A stretch of DNA of 64,000 nt from Sycobia sp. Sy_11 (taxonomy: Eukaryota; Arthropoda; Insecta; Hymenoptera; Epichrysomallidae), in NCBI GenBank assembly GCA_018907035.1, contig JACCIC010000301.1:124001-188000 (forward strand). Reading direction: 5' to 3'. This document shows, piece by piece, positions 32,047 to 41,345 of this stretch. The notes under the pieces are model-generated. The model worked only from the letters and a program-made list of their open reading frames with translations, had not been told where the DNA came from and made no database searches. Positions within the stretch are counted from its first letter, which is position 1; every line of letters starts with the position of its first letter. The position numbers and the translations under genes are program-made.

Positions 32047-32475
32047 AGACAGTGAGAAGAAGTAAGAGAAAAGTAAGAGGAGAAAAGTAAGAGAAGAAAG
32101 TAAGAGAAGAAGTAAGAGAAAAGTAAGAGGAGAAAAGTAAGAGAAGAAAGTAAGAGAAGAAGTAAGAGAAAAGTAAGAGGAGAAAAGTAAGAGAAGAAAG
32201 TAAGAGAAGAAGTAAGAGAAAAGTAAGAGGAGAAAAGTAAGAGAAGAAAGTAAGAGAAGAAGTAAGAGAAAAGTAATAGACAAGAAAGTAAGCGAAGAAA
32301 GTAAGAGAAGAAGTAAGAGAAAAGTAATAGACAAGAAAGTAAGAGAAGAAAGTAAGAGAAGAAGTAAGAGAAAAGTAATAGACAAGAAAGTAAGAGAAGA
32401 AAGTAAGAGAAGAAGTAAGAGAAAAGTAATAGACAAGAAAGTAAGAGAAGAAAGTAAGAGAAAGTAAGAGAAAGT
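32047..32475. repeat. GA-rich minisatellite, 50/51-bp higher-order units
   Basis: Built from 11-15-bp AGTAAGAGAAGA-type words. About four units of 50 bp (with TAAGAGGAGAAAAG) are followed by about four units of 51 bp in which that word is replaced by TAATAGACAAGAAAG. The all-purine strand encodes Leu/Ser/Phe-rich artefact frames on the complement. Confidence 0.9.
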
Positions 32476-32510
32476 AAGAGAAGAAGCAAAGGAGAGGTAG
32501 AGAAAAAGGT

Positions 32511-32512
<2 letters not shown>

Positions 32513-32556
<44 letters not shown>
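32513..32556. repeat. (GA)n microsatellite
   Basis: An uninterrupted AG/GA run that continues the purine-rich minisatellite. Confidence 0.95.
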
Positions 32557-32561
<5 letters not shown>

Positions 32562-33186
32562 CAAGAAGAAGTAGAACGGGCAGAGCCGAGGAAGCCCGGC
32601 AGACAAGAAAGGGCAGCTATAAGGGTCGATAAAGTGAGCTGGAAAAAGAGAGACAGCAGGTGGGACGTCACGGGCGGCTCCCATCACCGGCGCCTACTTC
32701 CACACTCGAGGGGCGTAACGCCTGCCCGGATCAACGGACGTCAGCGGATCACGGAGTATCCCGGTGAGCGGCGATCATCCACCGCGTATGTTTTCCCCCT
32801 GTTTCTCCCTTGTGTCCCCTGTCCCCTCTTTCCATCCCTCGAACATCCACCTCCGGGTTCGGTGGGCGCGTCGAACGCGGGGACCGGGTTAGGATAGGCG
32901 CGCATGAGTTGTGAACGATGAGAGGCGCGCGTGAACTGTGAACTGTCGTACATTGTGAACCAAGTGGTGTTAAATAAAGAAAGACAAAAAAAGGAGATAA
33001 TTTCGCGTTGTTGCGTTTTCTTTTTTTTGATTTGACGCCTTTCGCTTCCAGACCGGCGGGATCCCCTCTGCAGCAAAGGAGGTAAGTGAGTGAGGATAAA
33101 ATTCTTTTTGTGTGTGTGCGCGAACGAGAACACCCCGGTAGCGCGTAAAGTTCGTTCTGGGCGATCGTGATTTCGCGGCATCACAA

Positions 33187-33985
33187 TATTAATATCCTAA
33201 AATAATAATTCTAGAATTTGTAGAAACAATTTGTAAATTATATATAATCGAAAATCTGATTTTCACATAAATTAAACATAGTAATGTGTCATTAAAAGAA
33301 ATTTCATAAAACAATATTGTGGAATATTTGATTGATTAAGTCACAATAAATTCTGCTATTTGTAAATCTCAGTACTTTATTAAGCTGCATTTTCGTTAAA
33401 ATCATTGTTCTTTATTATTATTTTCTAGAGTTTTAGATATATTTGTGTAAATTATATATGTAGTTATTGATAGGAATGCGCATTAAATGCACTTAGCCAT
33501 TTTTTTAATATTCCATTGTTTTAAGAGTTTATTGCTTTATATAATTTACTTTTTGTTAATCTATTTCGGGATTTTAGAAAAATATAAATATTCTTCTGGT
33601 ATATAAACATTTTTTTGTTTTACTATGAAAACATTTACAATATAATTAGATATAGTAGATATAATATATTATATTATATAATTATAGATTACTAAAGTTA
33701 GGAAAATATTTTATATGAAGTTTTTATAAAAGATTTATAAGTTGTAGATTTCTTAATATACTATGATCATATATTCTTATGTTTTCCTTTATCATAATGA
33801 GTAGGACATCTGAGTATATCTATGAACTGATTTGTAATTTCATTATAGAATATGTTTTGTATTAATATATTTTGAACTTTCGGAAAGTATTTAATATAAA
33901 TTTTATATAAAATACATGAGAAGATGCATTTAAAATTTTTACTATACTAAGAACATATCAAACTCAACTTAGTCCTTTTATTAAA
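33187..33985. other. AT-rich non-coding DNA
   Basis: Nothing recognisable; a TATA-rich stretch lies near 33640-33690. Confidence 0.5.
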
Positions 33986-33989
33986 AATG

Positions 33990-35060
33990 TGTATTAAGTG
34001 CTCGGCAATTTTCTTTTACCAAAAAATGAACAAAGTGTTTGCATTAAATTCTGTGTCAAAAATGGAATTCAGTTCTGTAAAACTCATGAAATGTTGACAG
34101 TTACATACGGTGAAATTACTTTGAGTAAAAAGAATATGTATAAGTGGTACAAGCTGTTCCAAAAAGGTTGAGAAGATGTCGAAGATGAATCTCGCTCTAG
34201 ACGTTCTAGCACATCAACCACAGATAAAACGTTCCAGCAATGAAAGATATTGGGTTGAAAAATCGTTAAATCGTTATCACACAAGATATTGGCATATCGC
34301 TTGGCTCATGCCATGCTATTTCTACAGTTTTTTTGGAAATGAATGTTTAACAGAGGTATTCGTTCCAAAACTGCTTAATTTTGATCAAAGGATTACCATA
34401 GAAAGAAAGCATTACCATAGCTCAGAAGCTCTTGAGTGAAGACAATAATGATGCTGGTTTTTTCAAAAGGATTATAACTAGTGCGGAATCGTGGGTATAT
34501 AGTTATGATGTCGATACTAATGCCCAATAGTCACAATGGAAAAGACCAGAAGAACAAGGACTGAAGAAAGCACGCCAAGTTCCATCAAATGTCAAGGATT
34601 TCCTCACTGTCTTCAATGATTACCGTGATGTAATGCAGTAGAAATTCTTATCACAAGGTCCTACGATCAATATAGTTATATATCGTTTGCGAGAGGCGAT
34701 ACGCAATCAACGTTTGGAACTTTGGAAAAACAATACGTTGGTTTTATATACGATAATGCACCTGCTAATTCATCGTTGAATGTCAGGGATTTTTTGGCCA
34801 AAACCAACAGCACAGTCACATCTTTGCCTCCATATTTATCAGATTTGGCACCAGTGATTGTTTTGTTTTTCCAAAACTGAAATGATCCATACAAGGATAT
34901 CGATTTTCCATGATAGAGGAGATAAAAATTGCATCGTTCAAAGAGCTCAAACCTATATAAAAAAAACTATTATAAAGAGTGCTTCGATGATTGGAAAAAG
35001 CATTAGTGCAAGTGTATTCTATGTGAGGGGACATACTTTGAAGGGAACAACATAAGTATT
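33990..35060 (+). pseudogene. mariner-like transposase pseudogene
   Basis: A frame-shifted relic on the plus strand. The N-terminal region (34035-34200) reads like THEMLTVTYGEITLSKK, then MYKWYKLFQKG and EDVEDESRSRRSSTSTT, the helix-turn-helix and GRPSTS segment of a mariner. Later pieces read as FVPKLLNFDQ, ITSAESWVYSYDVDTNAQ (first catalytic Asp region, with Asp changed), SQWKRPEEQG, then TPLPPYSP-type sequence near 34815, and the C-terminal YKKCFDDWKK and YVRGDYFEGN-like end near 35040. There are many stops and shifts. It is a different mariner lineage from the element at 26304. Ends were not delimited by clear TIRs. Confidence 0.75.
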
Positions 35061-35399
35061 GATTAATAAATAAATATTTTTTGAGAAAACGAGAAGGTCA
35101 TTTTATTATTTAAACACACATCGTAAAATGGAATATAAAAATATAGGAAAGGGAAGGTTCAGCTGGCCTGCAATGGGCACTAGAATGAGGGGCGAGAGAA
35201 GAAATACAAAATTACTTATTTTTGCAGAATATTCATGGGGTCGCTGATGCGACAAAGGCAGAGAGATGATCACACAACTTACTGCCCAACTGCCATCGCC
35301 TACGCAGATTTGTTTCAGCTCGGCTGTCGACTACGCTTACAAATAATAATGATGTTTCGATGCCAATGGCGATATCACTAGATGAGTTAAAAGGCTTAG

Positions 35400-35770
35400 T
35401 GTTTTCAGTTTAGTGGAACAACAGTTTAGCCCTTGAAGATGAACTGATGCAGTTCAAAACTTCGGGCATCAATGAAAAATATTAATTTAATATGTTGGGG
35501 CAGTTCAGTTGTTCTTTGTCAACATAGAATATAGTTTATTTTTATTAATATTATTATTTTTGTTATTTTTCATCTTTAATCTACGTAATTCAATGTTCTT
35601 TTTAGTAGTAATAGCTTTTTCCCAATCGTCGGGGGTGTTCATAAACAGTCTAACTGTTTATCAATCATTATTTTAGTAAAATATATATTGTAGTATAAAG
35701 ACTGTAAGACCGATAAAAATATGTGTTAGTTTAATTCAAAATAGTCGACAGAAGTGCAATTTTTAATTAA
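35400..35770 (+). mobile_element. Penelope-like 3' terminus, different subfamily (copy I)
   Basis: The tail is similar in plan to copies A-D but diverged: GTCGGGGGTGTTCATAAACAGTCTAACTG, a shorter T/A tract, then GACTGTAAGACCGATAAAAAT and GTCGACAGAAGTGCAATTT. No RT sequence precedes it (35061-35400 has none I can recognise). It carries a hammerhead-like hairpin at about 35430-35472. Confidence 0.65.
35430..35472 (+). ncRNA. Hammerhead-like hairpin variant (copy I)
   Basis: GAACTG (35441-35446), loop ATG, CAGTTC (35450-35455) form a perfect 6-bp stem flanked by CCTTGAAGATG on the left and AAAACTTCGGGC on the right. This is the place and shape of the stem II hairpin with CTGATGA/GAAAC cores in copies A-C, but the left core is CTTGAAGATGA-like and the right is CAAAAC, so catalytic bases are changed. 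It is probably a decayed or non-cleaving relative. Confidence 0.45.
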
Positions 35771-36405
35771 ACAAACCTTCCTTTAAAAATGAAATGCGTT
35801 GATTTTAGATCCTAGATTCAGAGTACTTTCTTCACATTTATTCGAAAGCATGCTTTGCATTACGTTTTTAACACTACGTTTTTTCTCAAACATTTCAACT
35901 AACTTTTGGGCGGCGTGAAGTTCTTCTTGTTTGTGATTATCAGAAAACAGACGTCAGACACATATTGCACAAAGTATACTATTGCCACGCTTCTTCGATA
36001 ATATTGACTGGATTGAGGTCCCATAATTTTAATGGAAATATTCTTTATCTGCCTTTCTTTTATATTAGACTAGTCCAGAGTTATAGTTGCTGAATTTCTC
36101 CGCGTTGGAGTTCCAAAATCTTGTTGAGATTCTTTTGTATGATTTAATGAAAGTAAAATTAATTGTTCGAATTCTTTTCAGAGAATGTTGACGCAATATC
36201 CGAACTTTCAGGTGACTTCGAATGCTTTTCAAACCTCGAAATAAAAACTATGAGTGACGATGTCTATGTCCATGTCAGCTACACTTATACACATATTACG
36301 TTTATAATATTTAAAATCAAGAAAATAATTGGAAAAAATATTATTAGTTCAGGATTGTAACAGGTAAAGTAATGCTATATATTAGATATATTATAATGTA
36401 CGTAC
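35771..36405. other. Intronic AT-rich DNA, no element recognised
   Basis: This is the first part of the large intron, directly downstream of the transporter exon on the minus strand. I see no coding sequence. The small plus-strand frame at 36163-36360 has no family features. Confidence 0.5.
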
Positions 36406-36587
36406 CAAATATGTTATAAATGGTATAATAACTAATCCTAAACCACTAATGTATGCAGAAAATCCTATACCTATTGCTCTTAACTGTGTGGGATATAACT
36501 CTCCAGCAAATGGATAAATGATAAGAAATGAAGCTGATATTGCCGACTTTGATAAAAGGAATAAAATCATTGTTGTTATAATAGCAT
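36406..36587 (-). CDS. Exon of SLC22-type MFS transporter (late transmembrane region)
   Basis: A minus-strand exon with a TTACAG acceptor (36588 upward) and TTG|GTACGT donor (36405-36404). It starts two bases into a codon and ends in phase 0, encoding about 60 residues: AIITTMILFLLSKSAISASF, then IIYPFAGELYPTQLRAIGIG, then FSAYISGLGLVIIPFITYL. It has two hydrophobic segments with ELYPTQLR between them, the usual ELYPT-xxR motif of SLC22-like transporters of the major facilitator superfamily. The protein would sit in a membrane and carry small organic solutes. The next exon is at 2825-3003. The preceding exon was not found in the window. Confidence 0.85.
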
Positions 36588-37105
36588 CTGTAACAAATAC
36601 AAGGATATATATTTTTCAATGAATCTTAAATAGCTACTCAAAATTAAAATGTAGCAAACAAAATATACAAAACATATTTTTATATATTTTTTTTAAATAG
36701 TCATAGTTACATAATTATTTTTTAGTTTGCGACAGTTTTGTCACTGATTTATGACTTTATGCACAGTGCATTGATATACTATAATGCATATAAATCTAGG
36801 TAAGCGATTATGCTTATGCGATAATACTCATGCTATTTTTCTTACATGTTGAGCATGCTTCGCCGATTTTAAGAGTGGTTTCAAGGCAGTTTTGACTGTC
36901 TATCTTTCCGCATATTAGTGAGGTATTATCAGTTATTTTTACATAGAGAAACTGTTTGGTTTGAAGCTAATATATTTTTATGAACGTAATACAAAATTAT
37001 CTTGTACGGAAATGTGCTGTTCAAAATAACACTCCAATGCTCTCTGCGATTTTGGTATTACTATAAAACTTTATTCATTCAAATCAAAATTATTACATAT
37101 TACAA
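36588..37105. other. AT-rich DNA upstream of the exon
   Basis: Presumed upstream intron of the transporter gene. No exon or element is visible. Confidence 0.5.
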
Positions 37106-38085
37106 AAAATTACGTAACACCTCGTTCAATAAGTCCCGAGACTAACAACGAAAACAACTTTTTTTTTCTAAAATCAATCTTATTCATCAATATCATCTCC
37201 TTTTAGTGTTATACAATCATTCCAATGCCTTTTCAACTTTTTTATGCCATGTTTTTAACAGCATTTATTCTTTGCTCTAAAATAGGCTTCAATTTCTGCA
37301 ATAAACTTCTCATTCGAGCCAAATTTCTTCCCTGGAGCATTTTTTGAGACCAACAAAGAGCCAGTAGTCAGTAGTACCAACAAGTCAATATAATAATCAT
37401 TGTTGATCGATTTACCTTTTTCGAGGTACACAATAAAAATCACGCTATGTGTATCCCAAAAAACAGACGCTAGTACTTGCCTGCAAACTGCTGTGTTTTC
37501 GAACGCTTTGGACGGTTTTCACCAACCGTGCGCCACTCAGATGATTGCCGACTTGCCTCCGGAGGGAAATGATGTATCCATGTTTATGATGCATTCATGA
37601 GAATTATTTATCCACGTCACGTATCAACGCAGAAAATCCTTTTTATTGCGAATAAATAGCGATAAACAGCTATCTGAATCGTCAACTTTCGTCTTTGTTC
37701 TAATGAAAGCAATCGCGGCACCCACTTGGAAGAAATCTTTTTCATGCTGAATTTTTCATGCAGGATTATAAATACGATTTTAGATGATATCTCTGTCATT
37801 TCTGCAATATCAAGAACCTTCACTTTGCGATATTAAAGCTTCCAATGGCCTAACCGAACGTTCTGCATAGTTTGTGTCGGTACGACCACGTTTCAACTCA
37901 GTATACCATCGACAAATCATTGGTTTGGATGGAGAGCAATCCGGGTAATGTTTTTCAAGTCATTGCTGGGATTCCATGGTGTTTTTACACATTAAAATAC
38001 AATGCTTTAACAACACGTGAAACTCATCACACTTACATCGACGGTATACGTCGATATATATTGGATTTCATAAGACAAGTTGGGA
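37106..38085 (-). pseudogene. mariner-like transposase pseudogene (minus strand)
   Basis: Reading the minus strand from 38085 down, the pieces are RWYTELKRGRTDTNYAERS (N-terminal domain end), KVLDIAEMTEIS and HEKFSMKKISSKWVPRLLS (the WVPRLL counterpart of WVPHEL), then near 37590-37440 a stretch equivalent to the VFWD core region and IFIVYLEKGKSIN, and finally KKFGSNEKFIAEIEAYF near the C-terminus. A block around the second catalytic Asp appears deleted, and several shifts occur. This lineage differs from the 8416 and 26304 elements. The left end near 37118 (ACCTCGTTCAATAAGTCCCG) looks like a mariner terminus, but its partner was not found. Confidence 0.75.
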
Positions 38086-39304
38086 ATTATTGAGAGATTG
38101 TTTGAGCACAATTTAATGTTCTGATTTATTAAATTATTGAGAGATATTTATATTAAAATTGAGAGAAATATAGTCGCACGAAAGTTATCAGAGATTACAA
38201 TTTATGAAAAATAAAAGTTTGAGAAAATATAACACTAGTATGATTCAGGTTCGTTTGCTATCAAATTTTGTCTACTAAAAATATTGAAAAATGATGCAAT
38301 GTAAGAAAAGCGAAACTATTGATCAGTCCAGAGATATTTTGCATTAGAAACGGCTAGTGGAACATTCTAACAAACGACAAAAATCGAGCATCAATAGCTA
38401 TAAAGTAAAATATTACCAAGCCTGCTGCCCGACTACTCTACAGTGGAAGCAGGAGCCATAGATCACGTGCGTCATCTTTCTAAGCTTGCAGCGAGCTCTT
38501 ACGAGTAGCTTTTGATTACGGTTTAGCCTCCGACCATTGTCTTTATCCCAACGACGTGAGTCTCGAGGCGATCTTCTTCTCGGCGGTCGTGCTTCCCAAC
38601 TATCTCACTATTGTTCTGGGAGTGAACTGCTCACCACTGTCGCGTAGCTTTGCGGTCTGTTCGAGTCGGTCTTCATTACCTATTCCGGCATCTTTGTTTC
38701 GATGGACCTCGGTATAGTCATCGTTAAAATAAAATTTATTATATCATATAATAAATGCTCGAATATTATTCTCGAGGAAAGTACAGAAGACGACGAGTTT
38801 CTGCGAAAAGCAACAGCCCGACTTGCTAAATGTAACTGTAGTACGCAAGACCGAATAAAAGGGTGAATACCGCGACTGCCATTTTATAAAATTATGCGTT
38901 CATAGGTGACGTGCGGGGCGCGTAAGTTTATTAAGAAGCATCGTTCCCAATTATTGTCGTGTTGCGTACATAAATTATAATGTTTAAGACGTATTGTCCT
39001 TCAAGCCGAAATGAATTGATTAGGGTTGTCCATCCGTTCAGTGCGGGAGATCGGCGTAGAATTAAGTTTTAGAGCGACTGAATCGCGTAAGTTTTAGGGT
39101 AGATGGCGATATCGAATTACATGCGCTCATTCTGAGGGACAAATACTGAGCGGTCGCATCTGTCCTGGAAATTTTGAGTCAGTCGTAAGGCTCTCCTCCC
39201 TTTCTCCTGAAAGAGAACAGGAGTGACTACTTGTATCGCGGCTACCAATAACCTGGCTGTCGTCCTGTTCTTCTGAAAGAGAACGGGGACGGCTACCGTA
39301 AATA
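38086..39304. other. Unassigned DNA with GC-richer block
   Basis: 38440-38740 is GC-richer and may be old LTR or promoter sequence; 38860-39300 has two copies of a CTCTTTC-GAAAGAGAAC hairpin-like motif near 39205-39285 (CCTGAAAGAGAACAGGAG, then CTGAAAGAGAACGGGGAC). No coding sequence was recognised. Confidence 0.4.
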
Positions 39305-39645
39305 TTAGATGTACAAATAAGTTTCTGCCGTTTTGAAAAGATGGCGCCACCGATAAGATATCATCGAGATTGTCAGCTGTAAAATATCGTATTGTATATA
39401 TTCACTTCTGGAAAAAGTATAACCTTTTAATACCTCTGACTTTTTACTAGCATCACTTAGTTTTGATTGTGTTAAGATGCCAAGTTTTGAGCCAAGTAAG
39501 CATCATTTGTGAGAATTGTTAATTTACTTCTTTCATTTAAAGCAATCTGCAGCTAAAGCACATCGGCTAGTTCTAGAAGTACATGGTGATATTAATTTGA
39601 GTGAGAGAAGTTCTGGGAAGTGGTTCAGGCTCTATTCCCGATACA
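39305..39645 (+). pseudogene. mariner 5' fragment
   Basis: Resembles the left end of the element at 26304: ACAAATAAGTTTCTGCCG, then AGATGGCGCCACCGATA (compare AGATGGCGCCACCAATA at 26340), then a start codon followed by PSFEPSKHHL, a stop, and KQSAAKAHRLVLEVHGDI. It breaks off near 39640 in unrelated sequence. It is a truncated relic of the same mariner lineage. Confidence 0.8.
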
Positions 39646-40149
39646 GCCTAATACGCGCAAAATTTTAATTGGAAATAATTAAAGTTTCCTAAATTAAAAT
39701 AATCGGGCAATGCTCCCGATTAGCGGTCGAACGCGCAATCTTCAAAATAATACGATTGCGCGTATTAAATATCTCATTTTTATTAAATAATATAAAAGTC
39801 TCACTTTTGGCACTTTATATATTATATTATTTAATATACAGCACGCTAATCAATAATAGTAATACTTAGCCTACAAGGTATTATAATGACTAAATATCAT
39901 TTAAATGTGAGCAAATTAAATTAAGAAAAACAGCGCCAGAAATATTATAAAATAATTTATATTATAGAACACGAGCGTCGCCGCGGACGCAAATGTCAAG
40001 TTAATTATTATTATAACAATTATTATTATTATTATAATTTGTTATATTAATAATTAGACTTATAATTATTGGAATAAACAAAAACCCGAGAGAACTAAAT
40101 TACGCCGAAAGGATTATAATCATATATATAAGGAATATAATCTCACCAA
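39646..40149. other. AT-rich DNA, no gene seen
   Basis: Nothing recognised apart from TTATTA-rich words near 40008-40035. Confidence 0.5.
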
Positions 40150-40440
40150 AAATCCCTCCTGCACCTTAGTAAGGCTTGATCCTGGGTGTGCGGCGCTCCG
40201 TTAAAAGCCCACTGCTCTCACTCCGAGCCCCGAACAAAGACCTGATCCCTGGTGCACGAGCTCTGTCGTATTTTCAGTCCTTGCGAAAAGAACCTAGTGG
40301 TGTGCTGAGTGACCAAGGGCCGAGGCGTGTTGAGCTGGAGCCACGAAGTAGCAAGTACCAAGCAACGATCAAATAACTCGTTATAGACGAACAGGCTACG
40401 CTCATCGCCCAAACTCCCCACAGGCCCAGTAAAAGTTTAT
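40150..40440 (-). repeat. Dispersed GC-rich repeat (LTR/leader of Gypsy 1 family?)
   Basis: The complement matches 63465-63745 along most of its length (for example TTTGATCG, then TTGCTACTTCGTGGCTCC, GCTCAAC and GCAGGAGG-ATTTTTGGTGAG). The plus-strand part at 40320-40360 matches the leader of Gypsy 1 at 15905-15945. So it is a repeat in at least three places, probably LTR or leader sequence. From 40441 to 40740 no feature was identified. Confidence 0.6.
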
Positions 40441-40739
40441 ATAAATATAGTGCACGACATTAGAAAATTAAGTGCGTTTAAATTTAAGGTGTAAATTTTG
40501 TATAAAATTAGCAGCGTACGAAAATAGTGTAATAAGCTATATAAGTTTTTATGTCAAGGGTTGTGAGGGTAGCGGTAGCGGATTCGGGGTGTTGAGGGGG
40601 CCTTGACAGGGTATCTGGCACGTAGTGGAGTGATCCCTTTCAGTGGATGATTTCCATATTGTAGGCCTAAAGTGTCGTTGTCACTGTGGTCCATTATTAC
40701 CATAAATTTCTCGCCGAGTAAATACCCGCGGAATTTTTG

Positions 40740-41345
40740 TTCTGAGTAAATACCCGCGGAATTCGAATGTGCTGCTCGAACGTCCTCGTAGCGACGATAA
40801 TATCGTCCATATAGGCGAAGACGTTTGATTGCTACTCTGGCCCGAAAACGAGGTCCATAAGGCAGCCTGCTGTAAGAAAGAGGCCTTTCTACAGACTAGG
40901 GACGATTACCGGGCAACTGCTCCATGAGCGCTCTGATGGCTCGATAATACCCTCCTCCAGCAGTCTGTCTATTTCCGCATGGGCCTGCTTCAAAAGTTTG
41001 TCCGGTGTTCGGCGGAGATAATGTTTTATCGGACGATGTCCCTGAGTGTCAACTGCAGCATTCCCTTATTGTCCGGTAATAGTTGTCTCAGCACTCCGTC
41101 TAGTCCTCGCTTACCCAAGTCTTTTAGTTGGGCTACTCCATTAATAGGTTCTGGTGAGTCACGTTGTTGGGTGACGAAATACCTAAAGATGTTCTTAGGC
41201 GTGTGCCACGTAGCGTCGGCAAAATTGACCATCATTTTGACCGACTTAAGTATATCCATACCTAGTATCATAGCATACATCAAGGAGATTGATACCTTGA
41301 AGCGTGCTTTCAGCTGTTGTGAAATGAAAGCTGGTGTCTAAATGT
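40740..41345 (-). pseudogene. Gypsy pol fragment, internally deleted
   Basis: The minus strand carries the end of an aspartic protease (MILGMDILKSVKMMVNFADA, near 41200-41280), a linker, then the start of RT (HAEIDRLLEEGIIEP, then PVIVP), and jumps directly to the YMDD-box region (VFAYMDDIIVATRTFEQH) near 40790-40830. About 170 codons between RT motifs are missing. It is closely related to Gypsy element 2 (45-49 kb), which has HAEIDRLLAEGIIEP and VYMDDIIHATKTFKQH. Confidence 0.8.

Larger units (their letters stand above)
31881..33186 (+). mobile_element. GC-rich LTR-like block
   Basis: This contrasts sharply with the AT-rich flanks. It contains the GA-rich minisatellite, then a GC-rich tract, AATAAA at 32972-32977 (GTGTTAAATAAAGAAAGAC), and an end at GCGGCATCACA (about 33184) where AT-rich DNA resumes. 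The AATAAA, the TCACA-type end and an abrupt boundary suit the R-U5 end of an LTR. Long open frames on the minus strand here arise from the repeat and are not genes. No gag or pol follows, so it would be a solo LTR; a CpG-rich host regulatory region is the alternative. Confidence 0.4.
3004..36405 (-). other. 33.4-kb intron filled with transposable elements
   Basis: This intron is bounded by a GTACGT donor (minus strand, 36405 downwards) and a CATAG acceptor (3004-3005), between two exons whose phases and protein sequences are continuous. It holds the piggyBac-like element, two mariners and further mariner debris, several Penelope copies, one Gypsy element and an R1-like LINE. Nothing else in it looks like a host exon. 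Positions 3004-3559 and 27590-28337 are plain AT-rich DNA apart from a (TC)n run at about 27614-27640. A second gene inside the intron is not excluded, but I see none. Confidence 0.65.

Noticed and set aside
31862..32687. Long minus-strand frames rich in Leu, Ser and Phe, resembling membrane proteins
   Set aside because: All three long frames come from the purine minisatellite read on its complement.
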